Of a stretch of 64,000 nt of DNA, positions 6,842 through 16,067 are shown in pieces; positions within the stretch are counted from its first letter, which is position 1; each line of letters opens with the position of its first letter. Under the pieces are notes generated by a model. The model was not told the DNA's origin and made no database searches. It saw nothing but the letters and a program-made list of their open reading frames with translations. Position numbers and translations under genes: made by a program. Source of the DNA: Prevotella sp. (GTDB lineage Bacteria > Bacteroidota > Bacteroidia > Bacteroidales > Bacteroidaceae); assembly GCA_017428925.1 (NCBI GenBank), contig JAFRPY010000019.1, positions 1-64,000 of the forward strand. The letters are read 5' to 3'.

Positions 6842-9493
6842 TTAGAATGCTAATTCAATAACTTTGTCGATGGCTGCTGCCAGTCCGTCGGGGTTCTTGC
6901 CGCCAGCGGTGGCGAAATGAGGCTGACCGCCGCCGCCACCCTGCATGAGCTTGGCCGCCTCGCGGACAATCTGTCCGGCGTTCTTGCCGGTAGCAACGAT
7001 GTCGTCGCTCAGTGAGACGGTGAGAGTGGGTTTGCCATTCTCGGCACAGCCGATGGCCACGAGCAGGCTTTCGGGGAACTGGTTGCGCAGTTGGAACACG
7101 ATGTCCTTCACGCTCTGGGCATCCAGAGGCATCACGCCCTTGATGACCTTCACACCATCCACTTCCTTGGCTGTCTCCACCAGTTTCTTCTTCAGTTCTT
7201 GTGCCTTCATGGCGCGGAACTCGTCGACCTGTCCTTGCAGCTCCTTGTTCTCGGCAATGGCCTTGCGAACAGTTGCCATCAGGTCGGGGGCGTTGTTCAG
7301 AAGGGTGCGCAGGTCATTCATGAAGTCCTGCATCATGTCGCACATTGCCTCCACTTCCTTACCCGTGATGGCTTCAATGCGGCGAATGCCGGCAGCGATG
7401 CTGCTCTCACTGGTGATGCGAACCATGCCGAGCTGGCCTGTTGCCTTGGCGTGGCAGCCACCGCAGAACTCAATGGAGTCGCCGAACTTCACCACGCGCA
7501 CCTTGTCGCCATACTTCTCGCCAAACAGGGCAATGGCACCCATCTCCTTGGCTTCGTCGATGGGACAGTCGCGGAATTCCTCCAATGGGATGTTGGCGCG
7601 AATCTTCTCGTTGACGATGTGCTCCACTTCGCGCAGCTGCTCGGGTGTGACCTTTTCGAAGTGCGAGAAGTCGAAGCGCAGTCCGTCAGCAGTGACGAGC
7701 GATCCGCGCTGCTCCACATGTGTGCCCAGCACCTCGCGCAGGGCAGCGTCGAGCAGGTGGGTGCAGGTGTGGTTCGACTCAATGGCACGACGGGTTTCAA
7801 CGTCGACACATGCCATGAATTCTGCCTCGGGGTTCTTCGGCAGCTCCTTCACGATGTGAACGCTCTGGTTGTTCTCACGCTTGGTGTCGATGACGTCGAT
7901 GGTTTCGTATTCGCTGACAAGTACGCCGCGGTCACCAACCTCACCACCCATCTCTCCATAGAACGGAGTTTGGTCGAGCACGAGTTCATAGAACGTGTTC
8001 TTCTTCTGCGTCACCTTGCGATAGCGAAGGATGTGGCAGGTGTATTCAGTGTAGTCGTAGCCCACGAACTGCTGCTCGCCATCGGCAATCTCCACCCAGT
8101 CGGTGCTCTCCACCTGAGCGGCATTGCGGGCGCGCTCCTTCTGCTTCTGCATCTCGGCATCGAACTCGTCGACGTTCACTGTCAGGCCGTTCTCACGGCA
8201 GATGAGTTCCGTCAGGTCGAGCGGGAAACCGTAGGTGTCGAACAGGCGGAAGGCCGATGCACCGTCGAGGACGGTCTGCTGGTGAGCCTTTAGCTCGTCC
8301 ATGGCACCGTTGAGCAGGTTGATACCACGCTCCAGCGTGCGCAGGAAGGAATCTTCTTCTTCCTTCATGACGCGACCGATGAGCTGCTGCTGGGCCTTCA
8401 GTTCGGGGAAGGCATCGCCCATCTCCTCAACGAGCACGGGCAGCAACTTATAGAGGAATGCTTCGCGCTGGCCGAGGAACGTATAGGCATAGCGCACGGC
8501 ACGGCGCAGGATGCGGCGGATGACGTAGCCGGCCTTGGCATTCGACGGCAACTGGCCATCGGCAATCGAGAAGGCCACGGCACGCAAGTGGTCGGCGCAG
8601 ACGCGCATGGCCACATTCACCTGTTCCTGCTTTGCATCGCTGGGAGTCTCAGTCTCCTCTTCGTAGGTGGTGTATTTCAGTCCGGTGAGCTGTTCCTCCA
8701 CGCGGATGATGGGCTGGAAAATGTCGGTATCGTAATTGGAATGCTTGCCCTGCAGCATGCGCACCAGGCGCTCGAAGCCCATACCCGTGTCGATGACGTT
8801 CATCGCCAGCTTCTCCAGCGAGCCATCGGCCTTGCGGTTATACTGCATGAACACAAGGTTCCAGATCTCAATGACCTGCGGGTCGTCTTGGTTCACCAGT
8901 TCACGACCGGGTTTACCGTTCTTCTTCTCCTCGGCGGGGCGCGAGTCTACATGAATCTCTGAGCAGGGGCCGCAGGGACCTGTGTCGCCCATCTCCCAGA
9001 AGTTGTCGTGCTTGTTGCCGTTAATGATGTGGTCGGCGGGAACGTGCTTCAACCAGTAGCCTGCGGCCTCGTCGTCGCGCTCGAGTCCCTCCGTGGGATC
9101 GCCCTCGAAGACGGTTACGTACAGGTCCTCGGGGTTGAGCTTCAATACGTCGACGAGATATTCCCATGCCATGTCGATGGCACCTTCCTTGAAATAGTCG
9201 CCAAACGACCAGTTGCCCAACATCTCGAACATGGTGTGGTGGTAGGTGTCGTGGCCTACCTCTTCCAGGTCGTTGTGCTTACCTGAGACGCGCAGGCACT
9301 TCTGCGTGTCGGCACGGCGGCGCGGCTCGGGTTGGCGCGTGCCTAATATGATGTCCTTCCACTGGTTCATACCGGCATTGGTGAACATCAGCGTGGGATC
9401 GTCCTTGATTACCATCGGAGCCGAAGGCACGATCACATGGCCTTTCTGCTCGAAAAACTTCTTGAAAGATTCACGAATCTCTTTTGCTGTCAT
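6842..9493 (-). CDS. alaS: Alanine--tRNA ligase
   Basis: Full-length class II alanyl-tRNA synthetase, 883 residues, normal length. The N-terminus [19 protein letters not shown] and [14 protein letters not shown] belong to the catalytic domain. The editing/zinc region shows [11 protein letters not shown] and [14 protein letters not shown], giving the His and Cys ligands. The C-terminal Gly-rich end ([14 protein letters not shown]) belongs to the DHHA1/C-Ala part. The enzyme charges tRNA-Ala and clears mis-acylated Ser/Gly. The start is the ATG at 9493, preceded by a -7 box on the minus strand at 9548-9541. Confidence 0.97.
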   Translation of the reverse strand: MTAKEIRESFKKFFEQKGHVIVPSAPMVIKDDPTLMFTNAGMNQWKDIILGTRQPEPRRRADTQKCLRVSGKHNDLEEVGHDTYHHTMFEMLGNWSFGDYFKEGAIDMAWEYLVDVLKLNPEDLYVTVFEGDPTEGLERDDEAAGYWLKHVPADHIINGNKHDNFWEMGDTGPCGPCSEIHVDSRPAEEKKNGKPGRELVNQDDPQVIEIWNLVFMQYNRKADGSLEKLAMNVIDTGMGFERLVRMLQGKHSNYDTDIFQPIIRVEEQLTGLKYTTYEEETETPSDAKQEQVNVAMRVCADHLRAVAFSIADGQLPSNAKAGYVIRRILRRAVRYAYTFLGQREAFLYKLLPVLVEEMGDAFPELKAQQQLIGRVMKEEEDSFLRTLERGINLLNGAMDELKAHQQTVLDGASAFRLFDTYGFPLDLTELICRENGLTVNVDEFDAEMQKQKERARNAAQVESTDWVEIADGEQQFVGYDYTEYTCHILRYRKVTQKKNTFYELVLDQTPFYGEMGGEVGDRGVLVSEYETIDVIDTKRENNQSVHIVKELPKNPEAEFMACVDVETRRAIESNHTCTHLLDAALREVLGTHVEQRGSLVTADGLRFDFSHFEKVTPEQLREVEHIVNEKIRANIPLEEFRDCPIDEAKEMGAIALFGEKYGDKVRVVKFGDSIEFCGGCHAKATGQLGMVRITSESSIAAGIRRIEAITGKEVEAMCDMMQDFMNDLRTLLNNAPDLMATVRKAIAENKELQGQVDEFRAMKAQELKKKLVETAKEVDGVKVIKGVMPLDAQSVKDIVFQLRNQFPESLLVAIGCAENGKPTLTVSLSDDIVATGKNAGQIVREAAKLMQGGGGGQPHFATAGGKNPDGLAAAIDKVIELAF

Positions 9494-9540
9494 GACTTAT
9501 ATTTACGATTTACGAAATTACCATTTATAGAATTTGAGTG

Positions 9541-9548
9541 CAAAGGTA
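9541..9548 (-). promoter_or_regulatory. -7 box for alaS
   Basis: Reads TACCTTTG on the minus strand, about 50 nt upstream of the alaS start; matches the TAnnTTTG consensus. Confidence 0.65.
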
Positions 9549-9664
9549 ATAAAAAGTTTAGAGTTAATGGTTTAGAGTGGAGTGTTTTTCTGTTAAAGAA
9601 GTTAAAGGACACATGTTTTTTCAAAAAAACTTTCATCTTTCGTCTTTCATTTTTCATTTTTTTG

Positions 9665-9672
9665 TATCTTTG
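9665..9672 (+). promoter_or_regulatory. -7 box for the MerR-family gene
   Basis: TATCTTTG followed by CA, about 40 nt before the ATG at 9713; matches TAnnTTTG. Confidence 0.65.
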
Positions 9673-9712
9673 CATCGTAGAAATGTAAACCCGTAAATTG
9701 TAAATAAATTAG

Positions 9713-10066
9713 ATGGCACTGAATCGAAACAAGAATCTGAAGCTCTACTACAGCATCAAAGAGGTAGCACAGATGATGGGAGTGAGTGAGAGCATGTTGC
9801 GCTATTGGGAGAAGGAATTTCCCCACTTGCACCCGAAGACTGTGAGTTCAACCGGTGTGCGCCAGTATGTGGACAAGGACATCGAGCAGATACGCCTCAT
9901 CTATAACCTCGTGAAGGTGCGCGGCTTCAAAATTGCTGCCGCTCGTAAATACCTGAAAGAGAACCGCGAAGGTGTGGACCGTTCCAATGACGTGCTGGAT
10001 ACGCTTATCTCGCTTCGTGATCAGTTGGTGGACTTGAAGCGCCATCTCGATGCCGCCATCGTCTGA
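9713..10066 (+). CDS. MerR-family transcriptional regulator
   Basis: 117 residues. An N-terminal winged helix (YSIKEVAQMMGVSESMLRYW, residues about 13-32) is typical of MerR proteins, followed by a recognition wing and a C-terminal coiled coil (LDTLISLRDQLVDLKRHLDA) for dimerisation. No cysteine cluster for metal sensing is seen, and the ligand is unknown. In Bacteroidetes a MerR of this size is commonly found as a lone gene like this one. A perfect 18-bp terminator hairpin follows. Confidence 0.88.
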   Translation: MALNRNKNLKLYYSIKEVAQMMGVSESMLRYWEKEFPHLHPKTVSSTGVRQYVDKDIEQIRLIYNLVKVRGFKIAAARKYLKENREGVDRSNDVLDTLISLRDQLVDLKRHLDAAIV

Positions 10067-10127
10067 CGGTTTTCGGGTTGTTTTCAACTTGCGATTGTCG
10101 TTCTTTGCTGAAGCAAAGTCACATCAT

Positions 10128-10169
10128 AACAATATGCCCAGATGCTGATTTGCATCTGGGCATATTGTT
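10128..10169. terminator. Bidirectional hairpin terminator
   Basis: Perfect 18-bp inverted repeat, arms 10128-10145 and 10152-10169, with a 6-nt loop. It lies between the converging MerR and pectinesterase genes. No long U tract follows, so the terminator role rests on stem strength and position. Confidence 0.7.
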
Positions 10170-10195
10170 GGCCATCAATCGGTTAGCGATTATCA

Positions 10196-10268
10196 TGTAG
10201 GGACGCGGCGTGCCGCGTTAATGGCGAAGAAAGCTAAATCCATTAACGCGGCACGCCGCGTCCCTACA
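10196..10268. repeat. Long perfect inverted repeat (29-bp arms), dispersed element
   Basis: Arms 10196-10224 and 10240-10268 are perfectly complementary with a 15-nt loop. The outer arm contains GTAGGGACGCGGCGTGCC. A degraded second copy lies at 40578-40651, so this is a dispersed palindromic element. Its edge reaches the 3' end of the pectinesterase gene. Confidence 0.88.
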
Positions 10269-10273
10269 CTATT

Positions 10274-11278
10274 TTATTCCGGCAGCCAGTTGGTCTCGCT
10301 GTGGAAGATGGTGGTGGGAGTGATGGCTTGTGCCTCGCGCTTCGTGAGCTGATGGCTCCAAGAAACGCGGCTGTTAATGGCGGCTCCTGGGCCTGTGTTG
10401 CCATATTCATAGTAGCGGGCAGTTCGCTCGTTCTCTGGGTTGCGCCAGTTCTCCCACCCTTCGGGGCGGATGTGGTTGCCGAGCTCGCAATATATAAATA
10501 AGGTATAGGCGTAGGGGCGCCAGGGCCGCCCCAGATAGACCTTCGTAACCCCTTCGTCGGCAGTGAGGCGGCAGTGGCTGAACACGTAGCCATAGGGAAC
10601 ATCCTGAGGTGTGGAGGCTGCGGTGATGTAGCTATCGGCGCAGCTATGAATCTGACAACGCTCAAACCAAGCGGTGGCAGGACCAAAGATGAAGTCGGTG
10701 GTGCCGCAGATGTAGCAGTCCTGGAACCAGACGCGCGAACTCGCTTTGCCAGTGTAGACGGTGTCCTGATGGCCGAGCAGGCGGCAGCCGATGACGCGCA
10801 CGCGGTCGCCTTCGATGTGCAGCGCCACAGCTTGTCCGAGCCGTGCTGCATTGTTTTCGATGGTGATGTTGCGCAAGGTGATGTCAGAACCCTCCACTTT
10901 CAGCGTGTAGGTGCGGAAGGTGCCCATCTTTAGTGGAGAGTTGATAGTGGAGAGTTGAGAGTTTTCAAAGAGAATGTTGGCGTGGTCGTCATAGGTGATG
11001 ATGGTGCGCTCGACGTCCTCGCCGAGAATCTCGATGTTCTCCAGATGCGTGGGGATGACGAGTTTCTCCTTGTAGACACCCCGTTTCACGAATATCACTT
11101 TATGATAGTCCATGAAGGCACGGCACACCTCGATGGCTTCGCCGACGGTGCGAAACTGCCCTGTGCCATCGCGTGCTACAACGATGGTGTCGGGGTTATC
11201 GAAAGCCCCCCTTTCGTCCCCCGAGGGGGACACATTGGCCAGACTGGTTAGGAGGAGAAGGGTGGTAAGAAAATGCAT
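10274..11278 (-). CDS. Pectinesterase (carbohydrate esterase family 8)
   Basis: 334-residue exported enzyme that demethylates homogalacturonan. The short hydrophobic N-terminus (MHFLTTLLLLTSLA) is a signal peptide. CE8 motifs are present in order: GHQDTVY, DFIFGPA with the catalytic Asp, and LGRPW. The catalytic core is complete. Two stretches look repeat-derived: SPSGDERGAF near residue 18 (from CCCCCGAGGGGG DNA) and NSQLSTINSPLK at about residues 104-116, the translation of a dispersed AACTCTCAACTATCAAC motif. No pectate lyase or SusCD genes are adjacent, so it appears as a solitary pectin-active gene. Confidence 0.92.
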   Translation of the reverse strand: MHFLTTLLLLTSLANVSPSGDERGAFDNPDTIVVARDGTGQFRTVGEAIEVCRAFMDYHKVIFVKRGVYKEKLVIPTHLENIEILGEDVERTIITYDDHANILFENSQLSTINSPLKMGTFRTYTLKVEGSDITLRNITIENNAARLGQAVALHIEGDRVRVIGCRLLGHQDTVYTGKASSRVWFQDCYICGTTDFIFGPATAWFERCQIHSCADSYITAASTPQDVPYGYVFSHCRLTADEGVTKVYLGRPWRPYAYTLFIYCELGNHIRPEGWENWRNPENERTARYYEYGNTGPGAAINSRVSWSHQLTKREAQAITPTTIFHSETNWLPE

Positions 11279-11393
11279 TGTAAGTTGAGAGTTTAGGGTT
11301 TAGAGTTCTTTCTCCGGTTTTGTGCTGAAATTGTCCGTTGGGCCGAGCGGAGAGTTAAGGGTATTGAAGCCCCCTCGGGGGCCGTATGGGGGG
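11279..11393. repeat. Repeat-bearing spacer between rel and the pectinesterase gene
   Basis: Contains a GAGAGTTTAGGGTTTAGAG motif (11287-11305), GTTCTTTCTCCGG, a CGAGCGGAGAG fragment and a CCCCCTCGGGGG palindrome (11371-11382). All of these motifs recur elsewhere in the window. Confidence 0.6.
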
Positions 11394-13679
11394 CTACATA
11401 ATCTGCGAAACCTCCAGAATGCCGCTAATCTTCTTCAGTTCCTCCATGATGGCCGCCACAACGGCGCGGTCATGGACGCGCACTTCGATGGTGCCGTCGA
11501 AGATATCTTGGTCGCTGGCAATGGTGAGGCGGCGAATGTTGATATCGAGCTTTCCACTGATGAGATCGCCCAAGTCGTGAATCATGCCCTTGCGATCGAT
11601 GCCGCGTATCTCAATGGTGGCATCGAAGAGCAGCTGTTGGTGCATCTCCCACTTGGCATCGAGGATTCGGTTGCCGAAACTCGACTTCAGACGTGAGGCC
11701 ACAGGGCAGTCGCGCTTGTGTATCTCCACGTGATTTTTGTTGTCGATGAATCCCAGGATGTCGTCGCCGGGAATGGGATGACAGCAGTCTCGGAAGATGT
11801 ACATCTGGATGGTTTCCTCGGTGAGGTAGCAGGGAATCTTCTTGTTGAAGTCCTTGCCCACTTCGAGGAGTCCGCGCTCGGCTTTGATGGTCTTCTCGGC
11901 CTTCTTCTCCGACTTGATGAAGGGCACGTATTTCTTCCAGCCTTTCTTCGACTCCTTCTTGCCAAGCAACTGGTCGCGGTCGCGGTCGCCGAGGATGATA
12001 GTCTTCTTGCCGAGGGCGAGGAAGAAATTGTCGTGCTTCTGTATCTCGTGCAGGTCGCACAGCTTGTCGACGACCGACGAGGTGTACTCCAGACTGTTCT
12101 TCTCGAGCCAGTCCTTCAGTGTCTGCTCGCCCTTCTTCTGCGTCTCACGATCGGCGCGGCGCAGGCTGGCCTGTATCTTTCCCTTGGCCTTGGCGGTAGA
12201 AACAAATTCGAGCCACGACGGCTGCACATGTTGCGACTGCGAGGTGAGAATCTCTACCTGGTCGCCACTCTGCAGGCGGTGGCTCAGTGGAACAAGCTTG
12301 TGGTTTACCTTGGCACCGATGCAATGGCTGCCAAGGAAGGTGTGAATCTGGAAGGCGAAATCGAGTGCCGTACAACCCGCCGGCATCGTCTTGATTTCAC
12401 CCTTCGGGGTGAAGACGAAAATCTCCGAGGCGAAGAGGTTGAGCTTGATGGTGTCGAGGAAGTCCATGGCATCAGGCTGCGGGTCGTCGAGGATTTCCTT
12501 GATGGTGCCCAGCCAGTCGTTGAGCTCGCCATCGTTCTTGCTAGCTTCCTGATCGGCTTCGTTGCCTTCCTTGTACTTCCAATGGGCGGCAAAACCCTGC
12601 TCGGCCACCTCATCCATTCGGTCGGAGCGTATCTGCACCTCAATCCATCGGCCGGAGTGCGACATCAGCGTGACATGCAGAGCCTGATAGCCGTTAGCCT
12701 TCGGGTGGTTGAGCCAGTCGCGCAGACGGTCGGGGTGTGACTTATAGATTTTCGAGATGGCGACGTAGATCTGGAAACACTCGTTGATTTCGTTCTCGCG
12801 CTTGTTGGGCGTGAAGATGATGCGCACGGCGAGGATGTCGTAGATTTCATCGAACGTCACGTGCTTGTTCTGCATCTTCGTCCAGATGGAGTAGGGCGAT
12901 TTCACACGTGCCTTCAGTTCATACTCGATGCCCATTTCGTCGAGGGCGCTGCGGATGGGGGTGGTGAAATCATCGAAGAGCTGCTGGCGTTGCTCCTTCG
13001 TGAGCGTAAGCTTGCGGCTGATGTTCTCGTATTCCTCGGGATGCTCGAAGCGGAAGCTCAGGTTCTCTAGTTCCGACTTGATCTTGTTGAGGCCCAGGCG
13101 GTTGGCTAGTGGAGCGTAGATGTAGAGCGTCTCGCCGGCAATCTTATACTGCTTGTTAGCAGGCTGCGAGTCCAGCGTTCGCATGTTGTGCAGACGGTCG
13201 CAGATCTTGATAAGGATGACGCGTATGTCGTCGCTCATGGTGAGCAGCAGTTTCTTGAAGTTCTCGGCCTGTGCCGAGGCTTGTTCGCCGAAGATGCCGC
13301 CAGAGATCTTGGTGAGTCCGTCGACAATCTGCGCAATCTTCGGCCCGAACATGTTCTCGATGTCCTCCACCGTGTAGTCGGTGTCTTCAACGACGTCGTG
13401 AAGCAGGGCCGAGCAGATGCTCGTGGAACCCAGTCCCATCTCCTCGCTGGCAATCTGAGCGACGGCGATGGGGTGCATGATGTACGGTTCTCCCGACAAT
13501 CGCTTCACTCCCTTGTGGGCTTGTCGGGCGAAGTTGAAAGCTTTGGTGATAAGATCGGTCTTCTTACGATGGGTAGAGGCCAGATAGCTGTCGAGCAGTC
13601 GCTGAAAAGCTTCGTCGACGAGTCGTTCGTCGGCTTGCTGTTGCTCCAGCTCCTTCATGTCAATGTCAGGGTCGTCCAT
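11394..13679 (-). CDS. rel: Bifunctional (p)ppGpp synthetase/hydrolase, RelA/SpoT family
   Basis: 761-residue long RSH protein. The HD hydrolase domain is seen at YIMHPIAVAQIA and HDVVEDTD (94-101). The synthetase domain contains RIIFTPNKRENEINECFQ and NPKANGYQALH-like residues (WLNHPKANGYQALHVTL). A TGS domain (IFVFTPKGEIKTMPAGCTALD), a zinc-finger/CC region (FRDCCHPIPGDDILG) and a C-terminal ACT domain follow. It makes and degrades the alarmone (p)ppGpp in the stringent response. It is the last gene of the parA-parB-DUF5683-lytic transglycosylase-rel row, an order common in Bacteroidales. Length and motifs are normal, and no repeat insertion is present. Confidence 0.95.
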   Translation of the reverse strand: MDDPDIDMKELEQQQADERLVDEAFQRLLDSYLASTHRKKTDLITKAFNFARQAHKGVKRLSGEPYIMHPIAVAQIASEEMGLGSTSICSALLHDVVEDTDYTVEDIENMFGPKIAQIVDGLTKISGGIFGEQASAQAENFKKLLLTMSDDIRVILIKICDRLHNMRTLDSQPANKQYKIAGETLYIYAPLANRLGLNKIKSELENLSFRFEHPEEYENISRKLTLTKEQRQQLFDDFTTPIRSALDEMGIEYELKARVKSPYSIWTKMQNKHVTFDEIYDILAVRIIFTPNKRENEINECFQIYVAISKIYKSHPDRLRDWLNHPKANGYQALHVTLMSHSGRWIEVQIRSDRMDEVAEQGFAAHWKYKEGNEADQEASKNDGELNDWLGTIKEILDDPQPDAMDFLDTIKLNLFASEIFVFTPKGEIKTMPAGCTALDFAFQIHTFLGSHCIGAKVNHKLVPLSHRLQSGDQVEILTSQSQHVQPSWLEFVSTAKAKGKIQASLRRADRETQKKGEQTLKDWLEKNSLEYTSSVVDKLCDLHEIQKHDNFFLALGKKTIILGDRDRDQLLGKKESKKGWKKYVPFIKSEKKAEKTIKAERGLLEVGKDFNKKIPCYLTEETIQMYIFRDCCHPIPGDDILGFIDNKNHVEIHKRDCPVASRLKSSFGNRILDAKWEMHQQLLFDATIEIRGIDRKGMIHDLGDLISGKLDINIRRLTIASDQDIFDGTIEVRVHDRAVVAAIMEELKKISGILEVSQIM

Positions 13680-13711
13680 ATCTTGTATCCTCCTTATATA
13701 GATAGGTGTTC

Positions 13712-15253
13712 TTATTTGACTCGCAGTTTCTTGCCGGCGCGGATGTTGTTGCCACGGATGCCGTTCTTCTTCTTCAAAGCCGCTACGGTGGTGTGGTTGC
13801 GCTTGGCGATCGACGAAAGCGTGTCACCCTTTCTAACGGTGATGCTACGACCTGCCGAGCTGCTCTTCTTGCGACTCTTGCTCTTCGTGTAGCGCGACCG
13901 CTTACTCTTTGAGGAGCGCTTGCTCTTTGAATAGCGCTTGCTCTTGCTGCGACTGTAGGTCTTACGTGTGGGGGTGTAGGTGGGCTGTGCCTCGTTCACG
14001 GCTACCTCCAGGCGCTTTGTGAGCAATTCGTCGGCACGGTGTGTATAGATGGAGTCGAGGTTGTCGATGAACGGACCGACGTAGTTCATGGGCAGTCGCA
14101 CGGCCATGGGCTTGTTGCTGCCGTTGATGATCTGTCGGCGGTACTGCGGGTTCAGCTCAGCTAGCTGGTTGATGTCAATGCCTATGACCTCTGCAATCTG
14201 CTCAAAATGCATGTCGCGATTGACTATTACGGTATCAGTCTTCGCGGGCAGGTCGGTAAGCAGAGGACAGATGTTGTGCTCGCAGTAGTAGTTCATGATG
14301 TAGTTGGCTGCGATGAAGGCGGGCACGTAGCCACGTGTCTCTGCTGGCAGGTAGGGATAAATCTGCCAGTAGTCCTTCTCACCGCCAGCGCGGTGCACGG
14401 CCTTGTTGATGTTCTCAGGACCGCAGTTGTAAGCTGCGATGACGAGGTGCCAGTCGCGGAAAATCTTATAGAGGTCGCGCAGGTAGCGTGCAGCCGCATA
14501 CGACGACTTGATAGGATCGCGGCGCTCGTCGACGAGCGAGTTCACTTCCAGTCCGTACTGCTTACCCGTGGTGATCATGAACTGCCACAGACCAGTTGCA
14601 CCGACGCGCGACACGGCCTTCGGGTTCAGTGCCGACTCAATCACAGGCAGGTACTTCAGTTCCAACGGCAGACCATAGGTCTCGAGGGCCTGTTCGAAGA
14701 TGGGCATGAAGAAATTCTGTGTGCCCAGCATCACTGCCACGGAGCGGCGCAGACGTCCGCTATAGCGGTCGATGAACTTCTGCACTACTTCGTTCCACGG
14801 CATCTCGATGGCTGTGGGCAGGCGCTTCAGTCGCTCCATGAACTCCTCTTTGGTGTATTCAGGGTTGATGTTCGGCATGTTGCACGAACTGTCGGGCTGA
14901 AGGAAATGCTGTGTGTGATAGAGGTCGAGCAGACTATCCACCTCGAAGGTCAGACCCTCGGGCACATCAATTTCCAGATCGTCGTCCTTGTTGTCATCGT
15001 CGTCGTTGATCACCACGATGTCTTCATCGCTGATGACGCCGTCTTCTTCATCGTCGATGTCTTCCTCATCGTCAGCATCTTCCTCGTCGTCGATGTTATC
15101 GGCATCGTCGATATCCTCATCGTCCTCTTCGTCTTCATCGACCAACTCTACATCGTCCTCGTCGGTCTCTTCGGGGTTGTCGACTACTACTTGTGCCTGC
15201 ATGCAGAAAGGAAATAGCAGCATCAGGGCAAATATCCAAAATGTCTTCTTCAT
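13712..15253 (-). CDS. Lytic transglycosylase with LysM domain(s), MltD-like
   Basis: 513 residues. A signal peptide (MKKTFWIFALMLLFPFCMQAQ) is followed by an extreme Asp/Glu-rich stretch (about residues 26-85). The SLT domain has the catalytic Glu in LPVIESALNPKAVSRVGATG. A weak LysM-like segment (about 350-390), a Lys/Ser/Arg-rich linker and a C-terminal LysM (ITVRKGDTLSSIAKRN) complete it. It cleaves peptidoglycan glycan strands, forming 1,6-anhydro ends, in the periplasm. The acidic head and basic tail give a strongly polarised charge layout. It sits between rel and DUF5683 in the par operon. Confidence 0.92.
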   Translation of the reverse strand: MKKTFWIFALMLLFPFCMQAQVVVDNPEETDEDDVELVDEDEEDDEDIDDADNIDDEEDADDEEDIDDEEDGVISDEDIVVINDDDDNKDDDLEIDVPEGLTFEVDSLLDLYHTQHFLQPDSSCNMPNINPEYTKEEFMERLKRLPTAIEMPWNEVVQKFIDRYSGRLRRSVAVMLGTQNFFMPIFEQALETYGLPLELKYLPVIESALNPKAVSRVGATGLWQFMITTGKQYGLEVNSLVDERRDPIKSSYAAARYLRDLYKIFRDWHLVIAAYNCGPENINKAVHRAGGEKDYWQIYPYLPAETRGYVPAFIAANYIMNYYCEHNICPLLTDLPAKTDTVIVNRDMHFEQIAEVIGIDINQLAELNPQYRRQIINGSNKPMAVRLPMNYVGPFIDNLDSIYTHRADELLTKRLEVAVNEAQPTYTPTRKTYSRSKSKRYSKSKRSSKSKRSRYTKSKSRKKSSSAGRSITVRKGDTLSSIAKRNHTTVAALKKKNGIRGNNIRAGKKLRVK

Positions 15254-15328
15254 ATCAATCGGTTGTTCTTTTTTCGTTGTAAGTTGAGCGGCCGGCGAGC
15301 CGCCGTAAAGTGTTTACGCCTCCTGCAT

Positions 15329-16039
15329 TCAGAAGGTGAGGCTACACTGCAGGCCCAAGCCTGCTGAGTGTAGGGGATTGCGTTGCGAGTGGCTGTCGAT
15401 GACGGCCGGTGCAACTTGAAGGCTCAGGTCGTCGGAGATGTCGAATTCCGACAGTGATGCATCGACATAGGCGTCGACCACCGAGAGTGCATACACGCCC
15501 ACCATGACAAAGAAACTCATGTCGCGCCAGCGGCGGAAGCGGTCCTTGCGCTTCTTGAAGAGCGTCTGGTAACGGTTGAGGTTGGCAGGCGTGATTTGTG
15601 CGCCGAGGTGCATGAATTGGTTGTAGCTCTCCGTCTTCGGATCGTCGTCCATCAGATCGAGGTAGGCCTGCGAGTAGTCGTGGTACATCTGGTTGTTCCA
15701 ACGCATGGCGTAGGCGCAGCCCACGAATCCACCATAGATGATGGGCAGCTTCCAGTATTTGCGGTTATAGATCTGACCTGCTCCCGGCAGCGCCAGTGCG
15801 AGCCACATCGCCCGTTTCGGGTTGGGTCGCCATGTCGCCCAGTCGCGCTTCGGCTTCTTGATTTTCTTCTCGAAACTGATGGTGTCGAGCATCAGCGATT
15901 CGTCCATGAAGATACTGTCACCCAGCTCGTCCATGATGGCAGGTTGTACGGCCGTCGTGTCGGGGTTCACCTGGGCCTGCATCGTTGTGGCCAGCAGACT
16001 CAAGGCCAGTATCAGGAATGTTCTCACTCGCTTGTTCAC
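15329..16039 (-). CDS. DUF5683 domain-containing membrane/exported protein
   Basis: 236 residues starting at a GTG (16039) that gives a good signal peptide (NKRVRTFLILALSLLATTMQA). The conserved core includes PKRAMWLALALPGAGQIYNRKYWKLPIIYGG, a hydrophobic hairpin typical of DUF5683 in Bacteroidetes, then FFVMVGVYALSVVDAYVDASL. The function is unknown; it is almost always found next to parB and a lytic transglycosylase, as here, suggesting a cell-envelope role linked to division or segregation. Confidence 0.85.
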   Translation of the reverse strand: MNKRVRTFLILALSLLATTMQAQVNPDTTAVQPAIMDELGDSIFMDESLMLDTISFEKKIKKPKRDWATWRPNPKRAMWLALALPGAGQIYNRKYWKLPIIYGGFVGCAYAMRWNNQMYHDYSQAYLDLMDDDPKTESYNQFMHLGAQITPANLNRYQTLFKKRKDRFRRWRDMSFFVMVGVYALSVVDAYVDASLSEFDISDDLSLQVAPAVIDSHSQRNPLHSAGLGLQCSLTF

Positions 16040-16067
16040 TCCACAGTTCCTCTTTTTGCTGATGCGT

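Noticed and set aside
11718..12740. Long antisense open frame opposite rel
   Set aside because: It mirrors the codon pattern of rel and shows no domain or start signal; the same holds for long antisense frames opposite alaS, ftsH and the DUF3822 gene.
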